Shown here piece by piece: positions 1 through 6,915 of a DNA stretch of 22,073 nt. Origin of the DNA: Planctomycetota bacterium (GTDB lineage: Bacteria; Planctomycetota; Phycisphaerae; Sedimentisphaerales; UBA12454). The notes under the pieces are model-generated. The model saw only the letters and a program-made list of their open reading frames with translations. It was not told where the DNA came from and did not search any database. The DNA is taken from the NCBI GenBank assembly GCA_018828825.1, contig JAHJUV010000010.1, positions 1-22,073 of the forward strand. Direction: 5' to 3'. How positions within the stretch are numbered: position 1 is the first letter of the stretch; the number at the start of each line of letters is the position of its first letter. The position numbers were made by a program, and so were the translations under genes.

Positions 1-1
1 C

Positions 2-853
2 CTTACGCCTCTTCATCCCGAAAAAAGATTCATACTCGAAACCAAACCGGAGGAGCTTAATATGCGGATTATCGACCTTATAACACCTGTCGGAAAAGGA
101 CAGAGAGGTCTGATAGTTGCTCCGCCCAGAACGGGCAAAACCATACTTCTGCAGAAGATTGCCAATTCGGTAAGCACGAATCATCCGGAAGTTAGGCTGA
201 TTGTGCTCCTTATCGACGAACGGCCTGAAGAAGTTACGGAAATGGAACGCAAAGTCGCACGAGATGTCGAAGTCATAAGCTCGACATTCGACGAGCCGGC
301 TTCGAGACACTGCCAGGTTGCCGAAATGGTAATCGAAAAGGCAAAGAGAATGGTCGAATACGGCCAGGATGTCGTAATCCTGCTCGACTCAATCACAAGA
401 CTCGCAAGGGCGTATAATACCGAAGTGCCGCATTCAGGCAAAATCCTGACCGGCGGCGTTGACGCAAACGCGATGCAGATGCCCAAGAAATTCTTCGGCG
501 CTGCAAGAAACATCGAAGAGGGCGGCTCGCTTTCTATTTTCGCAACGGCACTGGTCGATACAGGCTCGAAAATGGACGAAGTTATTTTTGAAGAGTTCAA
601 AGCCACAGGCAATATGGAATTGCATCTTGACAGAAAACTCGTCGAGCGAAGAATCTGGCCGGCAATCGATATCAGCAAGAGCGGTACTCGAAGAGAGGAA
701 CTGCTTCTGGACGCTAAAGAGCTTGAGCTTGTCTACAGATTGAGACGTGTATTAAGTGAGCTTAATCCGGTCGAAGCTGTTGAGCTGCTCAAAAGCAGAT
801 TGGCAAAGTGCAGGACAAACGCCGAGTTCCTGATGACTATGAAAATCGACTGA
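2..853 (+). CDS. rho: Transcription termination factor Rho, 3' part (5' end outside window)
   Basis: This is the ATPase half of Rho, the hexameric RNA helicase that ends transcription. The reading frame is open from base 2 and the residues before the first Met (LTPLHPEKRF, then ETKPEEL) are already Rho sequence, so the Met at 62 is internal and the gene is cut by the window edge. Visible in order: Walker A PPRTGKT (residues 41-47 of the visible part), the IDERPEE segment with the catalytic glutamate, Walker B VVILLDSITRLARAYN, the Q-loop region GGVDANAMQMPKKFFGAARN, and the C-terminal TGNMELHLDRKL and RRIWPAIDISKSGTRREELL blocks. The C-terminus has normal family length. Planctomycete Rho proteins often carry long N-terminal extensions, but none is visible here. 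Identity is certain from family knowledge. Confidence 0.97.
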   Translation, partial: LTPLHPEKRFILETKPEELNMRIIDLITPVGKGQRGLIVAPPRTGKTILLQKIANSVSTNHPEVRLIVLLIDERPEEVTEMERKVARDVEVISSTFDEPASRHCQVAEMVIEKAKRMVEYGQDVVILLDSITRLARAYNTEVPHSGKILTGGVDANAMQMPKKFFGAARNIEEGGSLSIFATALVDTGSKMDEVIFEEFKATGNMELHLDRKLVERRIWPAIDISKSGTRREELLLDAKELELVYRLRRVLSELNPVEAVELLKSRLAKCRTNAEFLMTMKID

Positions 854-861
854 GACGTGGC

Positions 862-966
862 TGAGCAGTTGAGCAGTAGACCGCAGGTGAATTAAGTGTA
901 ACATATAAAATTTCACTTGTTCACCTGTCCTAAATTCACCTGCTCTATTTCTCACCTGTTCTATTT
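862..966. repeat. Short-word repeat array and imperfect hairpin after rho
   Basis: Three near-identical 15-16 base units follow one another at 920-934, 935-950 and 951-966, each built on TTCACCTG or CTCACCTG followed by a TCCTAAA/CTCTATT tail. An inverted copy of the same word (GCAGGTGAATTA) lies at 883-894. It pairs with the first unit as an imperfect hairpin: arms 885-898 and 914-926, 15-base AT-rich loop. Two further direct copies of TGAGCAGT lie at 862-877. The hairpin could help end rho transcription but has no T-run, so this is a repeat rather than a clear terminator. Confidence 0.6.
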
Positions 967-983
967 TGGCTGTGAGCCAAAAT
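963..983 (-). other. Perfect 9-bp hairpin abutting the tRNA-Pro 3' end
   Basis: ATTTTGGCT (963-971), loop GTG, then AGCCAAAAT (975-983). On the minus strand the stem starts exactly at the tRNA discriminator base, so the tRNA precursor trailer would fold straight into it. No T-run follows on the minus strand, so it may act as a 3' trailer or processing structure rather than a classic intrinsic terminator. Confidence 0.55.
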
Positions 984-1057
984 CGGGGTGATAGGATTCG
1001 AACCTACGGCCTCCTGGTCCCAAACCAGGCGCTCTGGCCAAGCTGAGCTACACCCCG
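983..1057 (-). tRNA. tRNA-Pro (anticodon TGG)
   Basis: On the minus strand the acceptor stem CGGGGTG pairs perfectly with CACCCCG, and the discriminator is A at 983. The anticodon stem CCTGG/CCAGG holds loop TTTGGGA, giving anticodon TGG, which reads proline codon CCA and, by wobble, other CCN codons. The T arm is the usual GGTTCGAATCC. The 3' CCA is not encoded (ATT follows the stem), so it would be added by CCA-adding enzyme. Transcribed divergently from glmS. Confidence 0.95.
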
Positions 1058-1109
1058 TAAAAACGGCAGTCGGTTGTGGTTATGACGCTCGCAACTGACT
1101 ATGTACAGG

Positions 1110-1138
1110 ATAATACTATACTTACACCATTTTTGCAA
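1110..1138 (-). promoter_or_regulatory. Promoter of tRNA-Pro
   Basis: On the minus strand TTGCAA (1133-1138) and TATTAT (1110-1115) are separated by 17 bases, a good sigma-70-type arrangement. The predicted start is about 45 bases before the tRNA 5' end. Confidence 0.6.
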
Positions 1139-1155
1139 GAAAAGTTTGATTATTT

Positions 1156-1247
1156 ACCCCCACACCAATTTAAAATTTTGATGCGGTATCGTGAAATCAG
1201 TAATTCAATTTTAATTGTTTTTTTGCCGAAATGTAATTGGTGGGGGT
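1156..1247. repeat. Spaced inverted repeat between the tRNA-Pro and glmS promoters
   Basis: ACCCCCACACCAATT (1156-1170) is mirrored by AATTGGTGGGGGT (1235-1247), identical to its reverse complement apart from a two-base TG deletion. The arms are 64 bases apart. The right arm ends at the first base of the glmS -35 box, and the left arm lies 17 bases beyond the -35 box of the divergent tRNA promoter. This arrangement suggests paired operator half-sites, which is inference. Confidence 0.55.
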
Positions 1248-1274
1248 TTACACCTGATTTTTAGCCGATATAAT
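1247..1274 (+). promoter_or_regulatory. Promoter of glmS
   Basis: TTTACA (1247-1252), 16-base spacer, TATAAT (1269-1274). The predicted start near 1281 leaves a leader of about 34 bases. GAGGT at 1306-1310 is the ribosome-binding site, 4 bases before the ATG. The leader is too short for a glmS ribozyme. Confidence 0.7.
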
Positions 1275-1314
1275 GGCATTATTCTGTTTTGATTGAACTT
1301 GATATGAGGTAATT

Positions 1315-3183
1315 ATGTGCGGAATTGTAGCTTATTTAGGCAAAAAACCGGCTCAGCCTGTCCTTATTGAGGGCCTAAAACGCCTTGAATACAGGGGATA
1401 CGACTCTGCAGGCTTAGGTCTGATAAACCCCGATAAAATCGGGGTAAAAATAATCAAATCCAGCGGCAGAATCAGCGTCCTCGAAGAGATGCTTAAAGAG
1501 CCGAATCCGAAAGAAATAGTCGGCATCGGCCATACCCGCTGGGCCACACACGGCGAACCGAACACGATAAATGCACATCCGCACCTCGACTATACCGGAA
1601 AAATTGCGATTGCTCACAACGGCATTATCGAAAATTACAGTACTCTAAAAACCTGGCTTACGAGTAAAGGCTGCAAATTCGTAAGTGAAACCGACACCGA
1701 AATTATCGCCAACCTTATCGGCTATTTATATTCCAATAAAGACAATGAAAATACGCCGTCTGATGGGCAGAACAGATTTGAATGGGCTGTTCAGCGTGCG
1801 CTCAACGAGCTTGTCGGCACTTACGGACTGGCGATAATTTGTGCCGATTTCCCGGATATGCTCATCGGAGCAAAAAAGGGCAGCCCCCTGATACTTGGAA
1901 TCGGTGAAAATGAATACATCATCGCCTCCGATGCCGCCGCTATCGTTGAGCATACTACGCAGGTCATTTATCTTGCCGACAATGAAATGGTTACCATAAC
2001 CTCAAAAGGTTTTCATACCAAGACAATCGACAACGTTGAAATTCGCAAAGAACTCAAACAGCTCGAATTTTCGCTCGATGCGATTGAGCTGGATGGTTTT
2101 GCCCACTATATGCTTAAGGAAATTTGCGAACAGCCCAAGGCCCTCGGTATGTGTCTGGGCGGAAGACTTGATTTAAGAGACGCCAGAATCGTACTCGGCG
2201 GAGTAAGCGAATACTGGCGACAGCTTACAAGGGCAAAGAGAATTGTTATTAACGCCTGCGGAACTGCCTGGCACGCAGGGCTCATCGGAGAATATCTGTT
2301 TGAGCAGCTTGCAAGGATTAACACCGAAACGCAATACGCAAGCGAATTTAGATATCGCAATCCGATTATCGAAGATGACACAGTAGTTATCGTAATTAGC
2401 CAGTCAGGTGAAACCGCCGACACTCTCGCCGCTGTCGAACAGGCAAAGGAACGCGGAGCTGAAACACTCGGCATCGTCAATGTCGTAGGCTCGACTATCG
2501 CCCGAACCACCGATGCCGGAGTTTATTTGAGGGTCGGCCCGGAAATCGGCGTTGCGAGCACCAAGGCCTTTACCGCTCAGGTTGCCGTGTTGGCTATGCT
2601 GGCCATCGAACTGGGCAGAAGAAGACATCTTTCTTCCGAGCAGGTCAGGTTCTATATTGAGGAACTTTCGAAAATACCCTCGAAAATAAAAGAGGTTCTT
2701 ACTCTGTCGGAACATATAAAGAAAATTGCCGAAGCGACCTGTGGCAGGGAAAACTGGCTGTTTTTAGGTAGAGGATTCAATTATCCGGTCGCTTTGGAAG
2801 GTGCGCTTAAACTAAAAGAGATTAGTTATATTCACGCTGAAGGTTTGCCCGCCGCGGAGATGAAGCACGGTCCAATCGCGCTCATCAATGACGGTATGCC
2901 TGTAGTCTTTATCGCAACCAAATGTTCGCAGTACGATAAGATTATAGGCAATATCGAAGAAGTAAGGGCCCGCGGCGGCAGGACAATTGTGGTTGCAAGC
3001 AAAGGCGACAACGAAATTAAGCGTCACGCCGATTATCTGATACAGGTGCCGGATGTGCCGGAGGAACTGCAACCGATGGTTACCGTTGTGCCGCTGCAGA
3101 TTTTAGCATACCACGCCGCTGTCCTTCGCGGCCACGATGTTGACAAACCACGAAACCTCGCTAAAAGCGTTACGGTTGAGTAA
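1315..3183 (+). CDS. glmS: Glutamine--fructose-6-phosphate aminotransferase (isomerizing)
   Basis: It makes glucosamine-6-phosphate from fructose-6-phosphate and glutamine, the entry step to UDP-GlcNAc for cell wall and lipopolysaccharide. The protein begins MCGIVAYLG, placing the catalytic Cys directly after the initiator Met as in all class II amidotransferases. The amidotransferase half shows GIGHTRWATHG (70-80) and AHNGIIEN (100-107). Two SIS sugar-isomerase domains follow, with CGTAWHAG (315-322), SQSGETADT (362-370) and the HAEGLPAAEMKHGPIAL block. It ends with the conserved PRNLAKSVTVE tail. At 622 residues it is slightly longer than the usual ~610; the extra residues sit near 141-154 (NKDNENTPSDGQ). 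The start is fixed by the Cys-2 requirement and the GAGGT site. The gene stands alone under its own promoter. Confidence 0.98.
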   Translation: MCGIVAYLGKKPAQPVLIEGLKRLEYRGYDSAGLGLINPDKIGVKIIKSSGRISVLEEMLKEPNPKEIVGIGHTRWATHGEPNTINAHPHLDYTGKIAIAHNGIIENYSTLKTWLTSKGCKFVSETDTEIIANLIGYLYSNKDNENTPSDGQNRFEWAVQRALNELVGTYGLAIICADFPDMLIGAKKGSPLILGIGENEYIIASDAAAIVEHTTQVIYLADNEMVTITSKGFHTKTIDNVEIRKELKQLEFSLDAIELDGFAHYMLKEICEQPKALGMCLGGRLDLRDARIVLGGVSEYWRQLTRAKRIVINACGTAWHAGLIGEYLFEQLARINTETQYASEFRYRNPIIEDDTVVIVISQSGETADTLAAVEQAKERGAETLGIVNVVGSTIARTTDAGVYLRVGPEIGVASTKAFTAQVAVLAMLAIELGRRRHLSSEQVRFYIEELSKIPSKIKEVLTLSEHIKKIAEATCGRENWLFLGRGFNYPVALEGALKLKEISYIHAEGLPAAEMKHGPIALINDGMPVVFIATKCSQYDKIIGNIEEVRARGGRTIVVASKGDNEIKRHADYLIQVPDVPEELQPMVTVVPLQILAYHAAVLRGHDVDKPRNLAKSVTVE

Positions 3184-3191
3184 TTATAATA

Positions 3192-3647
3192 TCAGCTTTT
3201 CCTCGAAGCTGGTGACCGCTGTTTTGCCTGACGTGAATTGCTGTCTGATTCGGCGGAACCACCAAGTGTCTTCATCGCTTTTTTTACGTCTGCAACTTTT
3301 AGAACCGCGGTAGTTTTCCCGCCTTTGGCGCCGGCCGTGCAATATCCGTATGCGATATTAATATGGGCCTTTGATAGTTTCTCTGCTACTGCCGCAAAAG
3401 CGCCCGGCTTATTGGGCAGTGTTATGCAGAGTACTTCTGTTTCGTTGAACTGCATATTGATATGATTAAGAACGTCCCGCATCTTATCCGCCGATTCAGG
3501 AACTATGCGTAGTACCCCGTGTTCCACCGAATCCATCACGGTAAGAGCGGTTATATTGATTTTGGCCTTGGCGAATTCAGAAAGAATCTGAGCCATAATG
3601 CCGGGCTTATTCACCATAAAAATCGAAAACTGTTTTTCTGTGTCCAT
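3192..3647 (-). CDS. Tandem ACT-domain protein
   Basis: A small cytosolic protein with two ACT folds in tandem, the ligand-binding modules that usually sense amino acids. Domain one begins near QFSIFMVNKPGIMAQIL and domain two near TEVLCITLPNKPGAFAAVA; both carry the NKPG turn at which ACT domains bind ligand. The C-terminal tail, about 20 residues, is Ser/Lys/Arg-rich and looks disordered. I place the start at the ATG at 3645-3647 because AAAGGGGTGG lies directly upstream; a start 5 codons earlier at 3662 is possible but would overlap that site. It is convergent with glmS, 8 bases apart, and 45 bases downstream of the STAS gene on the same strand. No catalytic domain is attached, so it is likely a regulator; the ligand is unknown. 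Confidence 0.85.
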   Translation of the reverse strand: MDTEKQFSIFMVNKPGIMAQILSEFAKAKINITALTVMDSVEHGVLRIVPESADKMRDVLNHINMQFNETEVLCITLPNKPGAFAAVAEKLSKAHINIAYGYCTAGAKGGKTTAVLKVADVKKAMKTLGGSAESDSNSRQAKQRSPASRKS

Positions 3648-3667
3648 ACCCACCCCTTTCAAATTTA

Positions 3668-3682
3668 TCCGCCTGCGGCGGA
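3668..3682. repeat. GC-rich palindrome TCCGCC-TGC-GGCGGA
   Basis: A perfect 6-bp stem with a 3-base loop between the STAS and ACT genes. Close relatives of the word recur in this window at 14333-14346, 17562-17589 and 21802-21828, always between genes, so it behaves as a dispersed palindromic repeat. Confidence 0.6.
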
Positions 3683-3692
3683 ATCAGGTATT

Positions 3693-4055
3693 TTAGGTTT
3701 TTTTCAGGTCGTTAATTGCGCTCTGAGCGTCGGGATAGAATTTGAATAGTTTATCGAGGTTCGTAATCTTGAAAACGCGATACAATTGCGGGTTTATGCC
3801 GCTGATTATTACGTTGCCTCTCTGGGCCGACAGTTTTTTCTTCGTGTCGATAAGTATCCCAAGTGCCTGAGATGAGAAAAACTTCACGCCGGTAAAATCG
3901 ATAAGTAAATTCCTGGGCTTTTGATTTTTTATAATGTCTGAAATCTGCTGTGCAGCCTGTTCCAGCCCCTGCTCGACGGTCAGATTAGGTACATTGAAAG
4001 ATACCGTCGTCACGGCATCCTGTTTTGTTATTTTTATCACATTATAGTCGGTCAT
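3693..4055 (-). CDS. STAS-domain protein, anti-sigma-factor-antagonist type
   Basis: A single 120-residue STAS domain of SpoIIAA/RsbV size, cytosolic. In this family a conserved serine is phosphorylated by an anti-sigma kinase, and the unphosphorylated form frees the sigma factor. The signature LLIDFTGVKFFSSQALG is clear at 50-66; aligned on the LG pair the phospho-acceptor is Ser62, while the Asp that normally precedes it is Ser61 here. No HATPase kinase, PP2C phosphatase or sigma factor lies nearby, so the partner is encoded elsewhere. No strong ribosome-binding site precedes the ATG. It lies 61 bases after the MNT gene and may be read together with the ACT gene. A role in an STAS-based scaffold unrelated to sigma factors cannot be excluded. 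Confidence 0.88.
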   Translation of the reverse strand: MTDYNVIKITKQDAVTTVSFNVPNLTVEQGLEQAAQQISDIIKNQKPRNLLIDFTGVKFFSSQALGILIDTKKKLSAQRGNVIISGINPQLYRVFKITNLDKLFKFYPDAQSAINDLKKT

Positions 4056-4116
4056 ATTAAATCAGCTATATTATATACTTATATCGGCACAAAAACGAAA
4101 GGGTTTTACTATAATA

Positions 4117-4449
4117 TCACACTGAATATAATATCTTCCCAAACTCGTCGATATGACGTTTCAGTGGAGAGTGCTTAATCCTTTCATATGCCTTGACATC
4201 AAAGGTATAAGGCAATGGCAGTTCGTCAAGTTCGCGCATAATACGACCAATGATATTAAGATTTAATTTTCCCCACAATGCCAAATCCACATCCGAATAA
4301 CCATTGAAACGCCCCATAGCTCTTGAGCCAAATACCTTAACCCTGTAAACTTCCGGGTGTCGATGAAAAATCTCGCTAATGAGGTATACGGCATCCGGCT
4401 TGAGTCCGAATCTCTCTATTCGGATTCTGCTGTCTTTTTCTTTAACCAT
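4117..4449 (-). CDS. mntA: MNT-type minimal nucleotidyltransferase (MntA-like antitoxin)
   Basis: A 110-residue DNA-polymerase-beta-fold minimal nucleotidyltransferase. The family motif GSx10DxD is exact: Gly41-Ser42 and, ten residues on, Asp53-Val-Asp55, within GSRAMGRFNGYSDVDLAL. In characterised HEPN/MNT modules the MNT partner adds AMP to a tyrosine of the HEPN RNase and thereby neutralises it (type VII toxin-antitoxin). The gene starts inside the 3' end of the HEPN gene, a 34-base overlap that implies translational coupling. The symbol is by family analogy; the older name for such pairs is HI0073/HI0074. Confidence 0.87.
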   Translation of the reverse strand: MVKEKDSRIRIERFGLKPDAVYLISEIFHRHPEVYRVKVFGSRAMGRFNGYSDVDLALWGKLNLNIIGRIMRELDELPLPYTFDVKAYERIKHSPLKRHIDEFGKILYSV

Positions 4450-4835
4450 TTAAATGTCTGCTCCAAGGCAGCAAGATAATGCTCTGAAATATTGTGAAAC
4501 ACGGTTTCAAAAGATTCGCTGTCATAAGTGTGAGACATCAAATTCCGTTGTTCGAGCATGTCAATCCACACTTGACCATTTTCGATAATTTTGGCGGAAA
4601 AAGCCTGTTTTATGACGCTTCTGGGGGTAATCTGGTCAAAAGAGACGCCGCTATAAATGAGATAATCCTTAAGCGTTTTCCATGCCAACTCAAAGGTGTA
4701 CTCAAATCGCTGAATTATTCCTTCTTTTTCTAAATCAGACATCGCTGCAATATCTTTTTCAAAAGCTTCTTTGAGCAATAGAAACGCTCGCTCAAAGTTC
4801 TCGAATCTTTGTTTCCAACGGATATTGTTTCCCAT
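4416..4835 (-). CDS. hepT: HEPN-domain protein (HepT-like toxin, HI0074 family)
   Basis: A 139-residue all-helical HEPN protein, the former 'nucleotidyltransferase substrate-binding' HI0074 family. The RNase/AMPylation signature RX4HXY is intact: Arg97, His102, Thr103, Tyr104 in QRNLMSHTY. Tyr104 is the residue expected to be AMPylated by the neighbouring MNT protein, and Arg97/His102 would be the RNA-cleaving pair. The start at ATG 4835 has AGGA 7 bases upstream. HEPN gene first and MNT gene second, overlapping, is the usual HI0074/HI0073 order. The pair has about 125 bases of its own leader after oppF, so it is probably a separate unit. Activity as a toxin is inferred from the family. Confidence 0.88.
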   Translation of the reverse strand: MGNNIRWKQRFENFERAFLLLKEAFEKDIAAMSDLEKEGIIQRFEYTFELAWKTLKDYLIYSGVSFDQITPRSVIKQAFSAKIIENGQVWIDMLEQRNLMSHTYDSESFETVFHNISEHYLAALEQTFKWLKKKTAESE

Positions 4836-4930
4836 TTTCTAATCCTATACCACCCGTTATTGCCACATTTTTGTTTCGTTTTAAGCGACTAATTGTACTC
4901 CATCTAACAACTTCAGGGTACCATAGCCTG

Positions 4931-4952
4931 ATAAAATTGTCAACAGACAATT
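4931..4952 (-). terminator. Hairpin downstream of oppF, probable weak terminator
   Basis: AATTGTC/GACAATT (7 bp, 4-base loop, 4935-4952) lies 8 bases after the oppF stop. On the minus strand it is followed by a short TTTTAT stretch. It is AT-rich and short, so termination may be leaky into the hepT gene. Confidence 0.45.
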
Positions 4953-4960
4953 ATTCATAA

Positions 4961-5917
4961 TCAGGTCTTAAAGCACGCCGCTTTATGGCCGGAGGCCTTT
5001 TCTTCCAGCGGCGGGGCGTTTTTACTGCAAAAATCATCACCGAGCGGGCATCGGCCGTAAAACGGACAGCCCGCACAGAGTTCGGTTTCCAATCCCGCTG
5101 CTGAAACGGCCGTTTTCTTCCTTTCCGGCACAGGCTTCGGGATCGCGCTGAGCAGAAGTTTCGTATACGGATGCAGCGGATTTTCATATAAAGCCGCCGA
5201 TGGCGCAATCTCGACAATTTTACCCAGATACATCACCGCCACAATATCGCTTATAAACTCAACCACCGACAAATCGTGAGCGATGAAAAAATACGTCAGG
5301 TTAAATTGTTCCTGCAAATCCTTGAGAAGATTTAAAATCTGGGACTGAATCGAAACGTCAAGCGCGCTTACCGGTTCATCGCATATTACCAGCTTTGGCT
5401 CAAGAGCCAGCGCCCTTGCTATACCGATTCGCTGCCGTTGCCCGCCGGAAAATTCGTGCGGATAGCGGTTAATATGAGAAGCCGACAGACCGACTTTTTC
5501 GAGCAACGCAGCAACACGCTCGGAAAGCTCCGCCCCCGTCGCGATTTTATGAATCTTCAATGGCTCGCCGACAATCGTGCCTACCGTCATTCTTGGGTTG
5601 AGCGAACTGTACGGGTCCTGAAAGACCATCGATATATCTTTGCGTATCTTTCTAAGCTCGGACTGACGCAAAGACAGGATATTTTCGCCGTTAAAATCAA
5701 CTTTCCCGCCGGTTGCGCCGATAAGCCTGGCAATCGTTCTTGCCGCGGTCGTTTTGCCTGACCCGCTTTCGCCTACAAGGCCGAATGTACTGCCGGCGGC
5801 AATCTGGAAACTTATATCGTCAACGGCCTTAACGTGGCCGACAGTCTTCCTGAGTAGTCCTTTTTTGATTGGAAACCACGTCTTGAGATTTTCAACATTT
5901 AATAAATAATCATTCAT
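4961..5917 (-). CDS. oppF: Oligopeptide ABC transporter ATP-binding protein OppF
   Basis: Second ATPase of the peptide importer, a 318-residue cytosolic subunit that pairs with OppD to drive OppBC. Visible: Walker A GESGSGKT (49-56), signature FSGGQRQR (156-163), Walker B LVICDEP (176-182), H-loop His214, and the C-terminal oligopeptide-transporter extension with LHPYTK. Four cysteines (281, 284, 290, 297; spacing Cx2Cx5Cx6C) form the cluster found in the C-terminal region of many Opp/Dpp ATPases, in some of which it holds an iron-sulfur centre. I choose the ATG at 5917, one base after the oppD stop. Starts at 5929 or 5956 are in frame but overlap oppD, and 5956 adds residues unrelated to the family. 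Confidence 0.93.
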   Translation of the reverse strand: MNDYLLNVENLKTWFPIKKGLLRKTVGHVKAVDDISFQIAAGSTFGLVGESGSGKTTAARTIARLIGATGGKVDFNGENILSLRQSELRKIRKDISMVFQDPYSSLNPRMTVGTIVGEPLKIHKIATGAELSERVAALLEKVGLSASHINRYPHEFSGGQRQRIGIARALALEPKLVICDEPVSALDVSIQSQILNLLKDLQEQFNLTYFFIAHDLSVVEFISDIVAVMYLGKIVEIAPSAALYENPLHPYTKLLLSAIPKPVPERKKTAVSAAGLETELCAGCPFYGRCPLGDDFCSKNAPPLEEKASGHKAACFKT

Positions 5918-5918
5918 C

Positions 5919-6911
5919 TTATTTTTCATATCCTTCTGCGTACCAGCAGGCGGCATAATGATTCTCGGAAACTTGTTTTAACGCCGGCTCCTGGCTTTGG
6001 CATCTCTTGTCGTTGCAGCCGAGGTGGCAGCGGGGATGAAACTTGCATCCGCTCGGAAAATTCAATGGTTCAGGTACATTGCCCGCGATGGTATTCAGTC
6101 TTTTTTGTTTTGCCCCGAGCTGCGGCAGCGAGTTTAACAAGCCTTTGGTATAAGGATGCAGGGGCTTTTTGAAAAGTTCCACACAGGAGCACTTCTCGAC
6201 TATTTTCGAGGCGTACATCACCGCGACGTAATCGGCTCTCTGGGCCACAATACCCAGGTCGTGAGTTATCAGCAGGATACTCATTTTTTCGCTCTGCTGA
6301 AGTTCGTCGAGCAAATCGAGTATCTGGGCCTGAATAGTAACGTCCAGCGCCGTCGTCGGCTCATCGGCGATTAAAAGCGAAGGTTTGCAGGATATCGCCA
6401 TCGCAATCATAACCCGCTGCCTCATTCCGCCTGAAAACTGGTGCGGATATTCGTTCATTCTTCGGCCAGGCTCGGAAATCCGAACCTTCGCCAGCATTTC
6501 TTTCGCCAGTTGTTTCGCTTCATTGCCATATTTTTTCTGATGAAGAGAAATAGCCTCTGTTATTTGTGTGCCGATAGTAAAAACCGGATTCAGGCTCGTC
6601 ATTGGCTCCTGGAAAATCATCGCGATTTTATTACCGCGGATTCTTCGCATCTGTTTTTCGGGAAATTTGAGAATATTTCTGCTCTTGAGGAGAATTTCTC
6701 CTGATGCAATTGCCCCGGCAGGTTTTGGCACAAGTCGCATAATCGAAAGGGCGGTAACGCTTTTGCCGCACCCGCTTTCGCCGACGAGAGCGAAAGTTTC
6801 ACCGTTTTTTATATCGAAACAGACGTCCTGAACAGCCTTGACCGTGCCGTTTTCGGTATCGAAAAAGGTCGAGAGGTTGCGTACGGACAATAGTATATTA
6901 TTATCGCTCAT
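5919..6911 (-). CDS. oppD: Oligopeptide ABC transporter ATP-binding protein OppD
   Basis: First ATPase of the importer, 330 residues. Walker A GESGCGKS (44-51), signature FSGGMRQR (159-166), Walker B LLIADEP (179-185), H-loop His217 and the LHPYTKGLL oligopeptide-family tail are all present. The C-terminal cysteines 289, 295, 299 and 304 (Cx5Cx3Cx4C) match the Cys-rich motif of OppD/DppD, so both ATPases here keep it. The ATG follows the oppC stop by 4 bases and oppF follows by 1 base, so the three are translated from one message. Family identity is secure; the OppD/OppF labels rest on gene order and relative motif spacing. Confidence 0.93.
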   Translation of the reverse strand: MSDNNILLSVRNLSTFFDTENGTVKAVQDVCFDIKNGETFALVGESGCGKSVTALSIMRLVPKPAGAIASGEILLKSRNILKFPEKQMRRIRGNKIAMIFQEPMTSLNPVFTIGTQITEAISLHQKKYGNEAKQLAKEMLAKVRISEPGRRMNEYPHQFSGGMRQRVMIAMAISCKPSLLIADEPTTALDVTIQAQILDLLDELQQSEKMSILLITHDLGIVAQRADYVAVMYASKIVEKCSCVELFKKPLHPYTKGLLNSLPQLGAKQKRLNTIAGNVPEPLNFPSGCKFHPRCHLGCNDKRCQSQEPALKQVSENHYAACWYAEGYEK

Positions 6912-6915
6912 AGCC

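Noticed and set aside
920..966. CRISPR-like array from the repeated CACCTG units
   Set aside because: Units are 15-16 bases with no spacers of regular length and no cas genes; it is a short tandem word repeat.
1076..1264. 62-codon open frame upstream of glmS
   Set aside because: It spans both divergent promoters and the inverted repeat, and has low-complexity composition and no ribosome-binding site.
1275..1314. Possible glmS ribozyme in the glmS leader
   Set aside because: The predicted leader is only about 34 bases and shows none of the ribozyme core; a promoter explains the region better.
5918..5956. Upstream in-frame starts for oppF at 5956 and 5929
   Set aside because: They would overlap the oppD C-terminus and add residues that do not match the family N-terminus; ATG at 5917 sits one base after the oppD stop.
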